DNA of 64,000 nucleotides, taken from contig OX393570.1 in NCBI GenBank assembly GCA_947652115.1, forward strand, positions 18,973,256 through 19,037,255, read 5' to 3'. Position numbers and translations under genes: made by a program. The stretch comes from Blastomussa wellsi (Eukaryota > Cnidaria > Anthozoa > Scleractinia > Plerogyridae). Positions 58,201 through 64,000 of this stretch are shown here, piece after piece; the first letter of the stretch is position 1, and each line of letters starts with the position of its first letter. The notes beneath the pieces were generated by a model that made no database searches, was not told where the DNA came from, and was given only the letters and a program-made list of their open reading frames with translations.

Positions 58201-61200
58201 TGCAGGATACAGGAAACTAGAAAAGTGTGTTGATTTGTGACTACAAATATAAAAAAAAGAAACCCAATCAGATTTTTATTGCGGTCCGCCTTTCAGGCAC
58301 CCCGTGTAATGAGAGATTGTAAATTGTCAGCTTGGTGAACAAAATTAATGATAAAGTCACAAGTAATGTTGATTTGTCAGTAGTATAGGACAATGAAAAA
58401 AATGGAAAATTGTTAGTTGTGCAACAGTATCTGAAGACATTTACATCACAAAACTCGCCTCTCATGCAACAACAACAACAACCACAACACCTGCGTTATT
58501 AGCAAACAGTGACACCACACAGTATAGATTTACATGTAGATAACTCACTTGTCAGAACCTGAATGAGCTGAAACTTGAAACTTGAGCACAGAAATTTTAC
58601 ACCCTTCACTTTCAGAGCTGCCAAAGATCAAGCCATTCTCTATGCCGCAGAGGTACCTAACTGAAGGCTATCCTGCTACCTTCCTGTGTGAGGCAACCGG
58701 TTTTCCCACCCCCAAATATGAATGGCTATCCCCAGTTGGGCAGAAGATTAATTCATTTAGCAAAGTTAACGTCGACAGAGGTAATCTGACTTTCACATCA
58801 GTAGATAAGTTACTGCGAAAAGGGAAGTACACATGCGTGGCTTACATCGAGATTGAAGAAACAAAAGAGAGGATTGGCCAAGCAAGTAAGGTTGTGGAGG
58901 TGATGGATGTTTATGGTAAGGATCATTCTGTTAATGATTATTTAACTTGAGGATTTTTCATTGTTGTCAAGTAACTCAGGGTTTCCTTTTTGGCTGGTGA
59001 CCACCACCTGTGAATGGCTCCTTGCTGTTACGGCACTCAGGTTGGGCACTATGTGCCCAAGTTGTCTCCGCCAGCTTCACTTTCATCAACTTCAACTTTA
59101 TATGAAAAGGAAAACCCTAATAACTGTCAACAAATGATATGGTGTGCTTATGTGCACTACCTTCCAACCATGACTTTGCTGCAAATAATAATCTGCTCAT
59201 ACGTAGTTGTGTCCAATCCCAGGAAAATTGGCAGCTTGTTTTCCAGAGTTGTGAGAGAACCTGAATGGCGTGATTTAATTAGTAGACTTTGAAAAAAAAA
59301 AAAACAAAACAAAAAACAGTGGAAATGCAAAGGAAACAAATTTCTTGTTATATACGAATGTGAAAGTATTGTTTTGTCTGTATTATTTCATTAAGGAAGC
59401 ATGCAGTTGAAATTCCCAAAGGTAGTTGTGCAAAACAAATTCAGTGTTTGAATAATAAAACAATTGTTGAACTCGGTTTTTGCAAAGTATTGTGATTTGT
59501 TAGTGTCTCATAGATCAATTATTTGCCAAAGCCTGCCTTTGGCAAATGATTGATCTGCTTGCCACTGACAAATCACAATATATTGCTCAACCTCGTCCAA
59601 TAATTGTTAAATATTGTCAGTCTTCTTCCTAATATACGGTAATGTCCAAAAAGAGATGACCCTGGCACTCCCATTGCTTTCAGATGTAGTAGCCAAATTC
59701 CTTATCGATCGTGACTTTTTGAGAGTTGCAACTTTGGTGAATGGCTAGTTTTGGGAAGCTATATATTTGTCAGTCTGTTTAATTAGACAAAAAAAGTGCT
59801 TCCAAGTACAATTTGAATCAGTGTGCAACAGCCAAAGTAGCAAAGCTTTCGAGTTGGCTGCTGCTTATTTACAAATAAAGAAAGGAATGAAGGAAAACAA
59901 TTGACTAAAACAACTACTAAAACAACTGCAGTGGCAACCAGAATTTTACAAGTAGTTGGCAGTGGGAAACTGACTATTATTTTTTGGGAGTACTTCCCGG
60001 TGATGCATTTGATACCAAATTTATGTTATGATTTTCGGCCAAGGAGATTACACTGACAAAATTTACATCCCTTGCAAACAACTGACTTCTGATCGTGCCG
60101 TTTATTCTGAAATAGAATTGAAAGTGATTTTCCTGTTAATCTATGATTGTACCAAGTTCCACTGCTTAATAGACAGGCTTGTACCCATTTGTGGGAAAAT
60201 ACAACCCAAGAAATAGCTGCAAAATGGAGGCCACTTATTGAACCTGGTTTCTACAAGCTTGACAATAGTCTCTATTATAGGGAGCAGTAACCGTATTTTA
60301 TTGTAAGAGCCTAATGTCTCTGGTGATGGCCACCTCTAGCTTTGCATGCTCTATCAATATAATTTCACTGTCACGTGTCAAATCTCTCTGTCTTTGGTAC
60401 AACACCTCCAGAAGGAGAAGGAGGAAAAATTTTTGCGACTGAAACTTTTTATTAAGTCCCAAGCTGGCGCCAAGGCCAAAAGTAAAAATTTCAGACCCTT
60501 TTATCACATCACCTAATAATAATTTGGCAGTTTGGTCATCTAAAACAAAGATGAGAGGTGTGGTAGCATAATGGTTAGTGTGTTGGATTTCAGATCGGGG
60601 GTTCTGGGTTCTGGCTTAGGTTGTTACGTTGTGTACTTGAACAGAACACACTTCACTCTCGTAGTGCTTGCATCCAGGTACAGGGTAAGACGAAATTCAA
60701 CAACTCAGCTTGCCCTTTGGGAAAGCTGTTATTTCTTCTTACTAACCCAAATCTCTGAGTTGCTGCATGTAGCCCGAAAAATATCATCATTTTAATTGAC
60801 TTCAGCCACTTTAATGTTACATTTTACTGCATCGCACAAAGATTTTTTATTGTTTCACTTCCTCTCATAAACGGAACACCCTGGAACACCAGAAATACCT
60901 TCAAATGCCAATAAATTTTGGGGTGTCCTGGTATGTGTTCCTGGTTTTAGTACATGCCGAATAATGAATGAAGCTTGCCATCAGAAATAAACAATAACAA
61001 CAACCAACATTGCTTCACTCATGCTCACTTCATGCTTGCCCATCATGCGTTACCTGCAAAATAAGATGTTGCTAGCCCAACCGATTGTTTCGCAAGTCCT
61101 GGGTTATCAGACAGCCTTTTTGTCGTGCCCTAAGGTGTATGCAAAATTAAGGCTAGGGGTAACACTGATATGGAAACCAGGATAAGTCCCAACCTGATTG

Positions 61201-61638
61201 GCTACTGAGCATGCAGGTACTGGTTTCCAGTATTTTAAAGGGTAGTTTGGTTTGTTGAAAAAATGAGGCCCTGTTAGGGTAAATTCCGAGAGGCGACATG
61301 AATGAGCTGAAATGTCGACGAATGACAACTCAAGGCGCTCACGCGAAATTACGACAGCGACATGTGAACCTTCCGAAATTGCGACGTGGAAAGGTTTGAA
61401 ATTCAGACGGGGGACATAAAGACATCCCTAACAGGGCCCCAAAAATGATTCAAAAGTACTTTTCATGATATAGCTCCTTTAATTGTTCATTTCAGTTGCA
61501 CCATCGATTGACCCCACTCAAGGCACTCCTGTACAATTGAAGAGAAACGACAATTACAAATTAAAGTGTGTTGCAACTGGCAATCCCACCCCAGTTGTGA
61601 CGTGGAAAAGAGATGGTATCAAAGACCCACGACAGCAG
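43152..61638 (+). CDS. Second Ig-superfamily gene, 5' part (continues beyond window)
   Basis: Proposed exons: 43152-43209 (signal peptide), 50289-50555, 54768-55037, 58616-58915 (one Ig domain each) and 61496-61638 (first half of a fourth Ig domain). Phases are all 1-1 until the last exon, which ends phase 0 at CAG|GTAGAA inside the domain, so the second half must lie further right. I saw no convincing partner exon before 64000. The coding part here is 1,038 nt (346 aa). Introns are 3-7 kb and full of mobile elements, unlike the compact neighbour at 34-37 kb. The first Ig exon is the sister of 35302-35568. A cell-surface or secreted adhesion or immune-type role is inferred from architecture only. 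Extra exons within the long introns cannot be excluded. Confidence 0.75.
45966..46740. mobile_element. 775-bp inverted-repeat element
   Basis: Left TACAGTAAAAACCTGCAAGT, then AAGAACCT; right AGGTTCTTACTCACAGGATT, then TTACTGTA. Internal TTAAGAACCT repeats. It lies in intron 1 of the second Ig gene. No transposase. Confidence 0.65.
49440..49610 (-). repeat. Penelope-like repeat, copy with hammerhead motif
   Basis: Runs from ATTCGCTCTGCCGAAGGGCT through TCAACCCAGTTGATAAAACC to AGTTTCTTTAGAAACTTACC. Aligned by eye with the copies at 622, 32370 and 40310. Confidence 0.6.
49450..49497 (+). ncRNA. Degenerate hammerhead-ribozyme motif, second copy
   Basis: Same layout as the copy at 678-725, but on the plus strand. 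Stem I is GATTC/GCT with AGC/GAATC, the box is CTGCCGA (one change from CUGANGA), stem II is AGGGCTAACGCTC, and GACA stands in place of GAAA. It is flanked by the same repeat (TCAACCCAGTTGATAAAACC). Confidence 0.5.
49620..50236 (-). repeat. tRNA-derived SINE interrupted by a palindromic element
   Basis: SINE parts are at about 49620-49764 (tail and body) and 50089-50236 (body and head: CACTGTGAGAGTAAAGTGTC, TTGCCC). They would be contiguous without the ~320-bp insertion at 49765-50088. Confidence 0.7.
49765..50088. mobile_element. GAGATCTC-rich palindromic element inserted in a SINE
   Basis: About 324 bp. The left end TACAAAATTTTTGCAGAGAT is matched by an inverted right end (TAGACAAAAATTTTGCATGG). 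The interior consists of repeated GAGATCTCG/CAAGATCTCG units. It splits a SINE, with CACCC and TACCC at the joins as a possible target duplication. A second copy is at 53662-53757. Confidence 0.65.
50289..50555 (+). CDS. Ig-domain exon 1 of the second Ig gene
   Basis: 267-nt phase 1-1 exon (acceptor GTTTCAG, donor G|GTAAGT). It carries one Ig domain with cysteines in SVICTV and YECRGE and the core Trp in FVGWFKDG. It has the same length, phase and motif set as 35302-35568, which indicates tandem duplication. Confidence 0.9.
50940..51730. mobile_element. ~790-bp element with ~105-bp inverted repeats
   Basis: The left arm TTTTTCGCTGGGAAGCTACT, then GTGATAGG, through TATACGTATGTACA is repeated inverted at 51630-51690 (TGTACATACGTATAAACTTA; CTATCACAGTAGCTTCCCAG). 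The interior holds a short tandem array of GAGTTGTGCAGCTCG-type hairpins (51260-51405). Open frames of 86-98 codons show no family. Confidence 0.65.
52697..53050 (+). repeat. Diverged tandem duplication, ~230-bp unit
   Basis: GTGTCTTTATTTTAGATTTT ... GCAAATTCAACGCACTGTCT is followed by a second copy (GTGTCTTTACTTTCAATTTT ... GCAAATTCAATGCGCTGTCT). Only two units are clear. Confidence 0.5.
53662..53757. mobile_element. Second, shorter copy of the GAGATCTC-rich element
   Basis: Starts TGTGCAAAATTTTTGCTGAG and continues with GGCAAGATCTCTAC, GGTGAGATCTTGGCAAGATC and CGCCAAGATCGCAGCGAAT. The right inverted end is missing. Confidence 0.6.
54300..54705 (+). repeat. Hammerhead-bearing dispersed repeat, copy 2
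   Basis: Copy of the family at 6229-6895. The later block carries CAAACACTCGAGACAGTGTT and, about 130 bp on, its inverse AACACTGTCTCTCGTGTTTG, so it can fold back. It lies directly upstream of the Ig exon at 54768. Confidence 0.55.
54321..54365 (+). ncRNA. Hammerhead-ribozyme-like motif, second family, nearly intact
   Basis: Reads TGACT (stem I), CTGAAGA (perfect CUGANGA), stem II GAC...GTC with a loop, AAAA (expected GAAA), CGTC, AGTCA (stem I, perfect complement of TGACT). The ACGT between core and cleavage site is self-complementary, as in the minimal stem III hammerheads that act as dimers. Only one core base departs from consensus. Confidence 0.6.
54768..55037 (+). CDS. Ig-domain exon 2 of the second Ig gene, lacking the B-strand Cys
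   Basis: 270-nt phase 1-1 exon (acceptor ATTTCAG, donor G|GTAAGT). It is an I-set pattern: GFPKPTFTWKKGDK, then SLRINKVTRSDRGNYTC and a closing IEVYAVG. The position of the first cysteine is Gly (INLGVSG), so the canonical intradomain disulfide cannot form. Confidence 0.9.
56183..57362. mobile_element. 1.18-kb inverted-repeat element containing histone-type stem-loops
   Basis: The left end CCATAGTTTTTCGGTTATAA is matched by an inverted right end (CCATAGTTTTTTGGTTGTAA). Inner motifs TAAGRCGCAC recur near both ends. No transposase frame is seen. The interior carries three histone-like hairpins and an AATAAA at 57171. Confidence 0.7.
57129..57144 (+). promoter_or_regulatory. Histone mRNA 3' stem-loop sequence
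   Basis: GGCTCTTTTCAGAGCC with 5' flank AAC and 3' flank ACC: a six-base-pair stem and UUUC loop, the consensus of replication-dependent histone mRNAs. Similar hairpins flank it at 57105-57120 (GGTACTTTTCGGAACC) and 57151-57165. No histone coding sequence is nearby. Confidence 0.6.
57372..57868. mobile_element. MITE-like element with TTAAGGACGTTC ends
   Basis: Left TTAAGGACGTTCACGC, right GCGCGAACGTCCTTAA. The TTAA at both ends fits a TTAA target duplication of the piggyBac type. About 497 bp, without a convincing frame. Confidence 0.65.
58616..58915 (+). CDS. Ig-domain exon 3 of the second Ig gene
   Basis: 300-nt phase 1-1 exon (acceptor TTTCAG, donor G|GTAAGG). It encodes an I-set Ig domain with TFLCEATGFPTP, the core Trp in YEWLSP, and GKYTCVAYIEIEE. 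Both cysteines are present. Confidence 0.9.
60551..60690 (+). repeat. tRNA-derived SINE, divergent 5' part
   Basis: GTGGTAGCATAATGGTTAGT resembles the A-box region of the family, followed by TCTGGGTTCTGGCTTAGG and a diverged ACACTTCACTCTCGTAGTGC. Confidence 0.5.
61267..61438. mobile_element. 172-bp MITE with GGCCCTGTTAGGG ends
   Basis: GGCCCTGTTAGGG at the left, CCCTAACAGGGCC at the right: perfect 13-bp inverted repeats. It lies just upstream of the Ig half-exon at 61496. Confidence 0.75.
61496..61638 (+). CDS. Half Ig-domain exon 4 of the second Ig gene
   Basis: 143-nt exon (acceptor TTTCAG|TT, donor CAG|GTAGAA), phase 1 to 0. It encodes only strands A-C of an I-set domain: YKLKCVATGNPTP, TWKRDG. 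An intron within an Ig domain at this point is common. The partner exon is not in view. Confidence 0.8.
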
Positions 61639-62956
61639 GTAGAATTAAGGATTCCAAAAATGTATGGCAATGCTCATTAAATATCATTTTGAAACATTTT
61701 TGAGTAGAAATGTCAACTCTTTCTCCAAAACATAAGCAACACCAACTAAAACTCAGTTTAAAAAATGTCTGAGTATGTTACTGCTTTTTGATATCATAGA
61801 AGTAAAGTTGAAGTTCTGATAGGCAGCAACCTCAGTAACTCCAAAAGGTGGCTGTAACAGTAGGGACTGGTTGCTCTACCATAATTCCTCAGTTTTTAAC
61901 ATAAAACCTTCTACCTCAGTCTCAAATAGCACTCTTGCTCCAGTTGCAAGTCACTGTATTGGACGTTAAGAGAACACAAGCCTAATCCCGTGCTGTGCAT
62001 TCACAGGCAATGTTAACTGAGAATTCTGTTTCTTTCTTATGGACACATTATTTTGATTCAGTTTCATGATTGGCCTCATTTTGATACACTTACTCATTTG
62101 GGTGATGCCCTTGCTTCGTACAACAAAGCTCTTGTCTTTGAGCACTGTAATATAGTACTGTTCTCGTGTTCTGCTCCGTGTCGTGTCGCAATAGCTATTT
62201 TAACAATATTAAATCAGGCTGAACTTCAGTAAACAAAATAAATCAAATTAAAGCTAATTGAAAGAGTTGAATACACTTGTATAATCGCTGATTAGACCTT
62301 AAAAGGGCCTGTCTCACAACAATGCACATTTGCGACTTTGGTTGAAAAGGAATATTTTTTATCAAGAACAATGGGAAGACTTCAGCACTACCAAATGCTG
62401 CCAAAAACCATGAACCAGAGTGGGGTTTTTCAGTTGTTTAGTCAAAAACATCTTTTTCTTGCCATTGACACTTTTAGATTTTGTCCCAAGGCGCTTCATG
62501 TACCTCCTCTCAAGGGAATCAAATTTCTTGATTATATTCACTTACAAATAGCCATATGCTGTTTAAATCCTCAATAAATGACCAAACAGTCTTTCAATAC
62601 CATTATTATTCCACATTTACAAGCCTCCCAAGATCACTTTGAAAGGATCATCCTCACAGAAACAAACTTTGAAAGGTGGATTCTGTTGAATCAGAATTTA
62701 ACTTTCCACAAATGTAAAAGGATGATTGTCAATATAGTGTTGACTAATATTACGTATATCAGAAACATTGATTTATTCAAGTTGAGTGTTTTGTCATGTA
62801 CATGTACTTATGCCTATGTTAAGATTCCATCCACATATAACCCACATTAGTATAAATCTACTAGCGTTCCATGACAAATGTCGTTCTCTGATTGGCCACG
62901 CTACCCACTATCTATTCTGTGATAGTGAGTAGCGCAGCAGTGCGGTTGTCAACAAA

Positions 62957-63091
62957 ATGGCGACCGCTTCTTCATGTTTTCGAAATGTCCGTGAAGAAGA
63001 TTTAGACAGTTTGCTGGTCAAGGCTGTTCCAGAAAAGAAAAAGTCGCCACGACAATTATCACGCAATAGAAATCTCGAGCTCATAATCTAA
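62957..63091 (+). pseudogene. Possible 5' fragment of a repeated gene
   Basis: A 44-codon frame beginning MATASSCFRNVREEDLDSLL, then Lys-rich KAVPEKKKSPRQLSRN, and a stop. The start (short Ala/Ser/Arg stretch, then E-x-DLD-x-LL) resembles the N-termini of multicopy Crypton-derived or KIAA1958-like proteins in invertebrates. That is an impression from memory, not a match. A hairpin (ACCCACTATC/GATAGTGAGT) lies just upstream. Confidence 0.25.
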
Positions 63092-63402
63092 TTGTTAAAT
63101 AGATTTTCATTCAAATTGCCCTGTTGGCTGCTTATATTAAAGGGAATTTTAATCTTGAAATAGAAAAGGGGGATTCCAGTATTCTTTTAGGAGAGCAGGA
63201 GGACATTGCGAGGACCCTGGATATCTCCCATAATCCCTAAAAGTATCAGCTTTCAGAAACATTTCATTTGAACCATTCACTGTATGCAATGTGTGAGAGC
63301 AGAAAATTAGGGTGAAAGAAAAGCGAAACATCAAAAACAGATGTATAATTTTGATGTCAAGGAGCAATTTGATGAACTTTTTGTGATAAAGGCACACATA
63401 TG

Positions 63403-63568
63403 TGAGGCCCTTTGCACAACCCAGTCACATGGTACAAAATAACACCCTGCTGATGAGCAAGCGACATGCTGGAACATCCAAAACAAAGCGACTTCATGTC
63501 CCAGAGCATCACTTGCTCACCAGCGACGTTTTATTTTGTACCATGTGACTGGGTCGTGCAAAGGGCCT
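63403..63568. repeat. Foldback of ~75-bp arms
   Basis: GGCCCTTTGCACAACCCAGT, then CACATGGTACAAAATAA, returns inverted as TTATTTTGTACCATGTGACT, then GGGTCGTGCAAAGGGCC, around a ~15-bp centre. Confidence 0.75.
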
Positions 63569-63839
63569 GTTATCTTTTACGAGTGCTAACTGAGATTGAG
63601 ATGCAGATTTCAGATTTTTTTTTGTTGTGCACTATTCACAGAAATTATAACTTCAATAGCATTTATAGAAAATACATATTTAAAGAAAGAAAAGAAATAT
63701 AACAATAAATAATCAAAATAAAGTGTGCACTTTGACCAAAGTAACATAGGCTTTTGTGTTGGTCACTGACACGTACAAACAATAGACACAACAATCAATT
63801 ACAAGAAACAATAGGACATTTTTGGCGATAATTTTTTAT

Positions 63840-63844
<5 letters not shown>

Positions 63845-63871
<27 letters not shown>

Positions 63872-63943
63872 TGAGCGAATAGTCAATGAGGCGCAGTCGA
63901 GTTGACTATCACACATAGAAAACGAGGGCGAGTAGTCTAATGG
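63845..63943. repeat. Foldback with TTAGACTACGAGCCCGAG arms
   Basis: TTAGACTACGAGCCCGAGTT, then TTCTATG, at the left; CATAGAAAACGAGGGCGAGT, then AGTCTAA, at the right; AGTCAAT/AGTTGACT pairs inside. Confidence 0.65.
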
Positions 63944-64000
63944 TTTTAGTAGAAACTCTGAAGGGTTACATTCCAAAAGCTACAATTTTAAGTATTTTTT

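Larger units (their letters stand above)
61639..64000. other. Right end of window, intronic for the second Ig gene
   Basis: No partner for the half Ig exon is recognised. It contains the small frame at 62957 and foldbacks at 63403 and 63845. Otherwise unremarkable. Confidence 0.45.

Overview
This is a window of animal nuclear DNA, most likely from a cnidarian and probably a stony coral or close relative. It is AT-rich, with many short introns, several tRNA-derived SINEs and many foldback or MITE-like repeats. The two housekeeping genes match their human orthologues exon by exon, but with clear divergence. No species can be named from the sequence alone.

Layout. (1) 1.0-8.1 kb, minus strand: a complete six-exon DDX51-type DEAD-box RNA helicase (740 aa). 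(2) 9.9-22.7 kb, minus strand: a complete twelve-coding-exon ARCN1 (delta-COP, 512 aa). Its first coding exon holds only the start Met, and one intron uses a GC donor. (3) 22.7-34.3 kb: about 11.6 kb with no convincing gene, holding repeats and a tRNA-like SINE. (4) 34.35-37.27 kb, plus strand: a compact gene with signal peptide, two Ig domains and one FN3 domain. It may end by reading past the last donor into a hydrophobic segment, a stop and two AATAAA signals. (5) 43.15 kb to beyond 61.6 kb, plus strand: a second, related Ig gene (signal peptide plus at least four Ig modules) with very large introns, running off the window.

The first Ig exons of the two plus-strand genes have the same length (267 nt), the same phase (1-1) and shared motifs, so this is probably a tandem pair of cell-surface or secreted Ig-superfamily genes. 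DDX51 (ribosome biogenesis) and ARCN1 (COPI coat) have no obvious functional link to them.

The accessory content is mostly mobile DNA. Notable items are: sequences with hammerhead-ribozyme cores of the kind carried by Penelope-like elements, in two families with two copies each; a 1.83-kb terminal-inverted-repeat element in an ARCN1 intron carrying its own small gene, itself split by a MITE; a nest of inverted-repeat elements containing a sequence identical in form to a histone mRNA 3' stem-loop; a palindromic GAGATCTC-rich element that interrupted a SINE; and a minisatellite next to an ARCN1 exon. Exon boundaries were read by eye from GT/GC-AG signals and reading-frame continuity. No transcript data were available.
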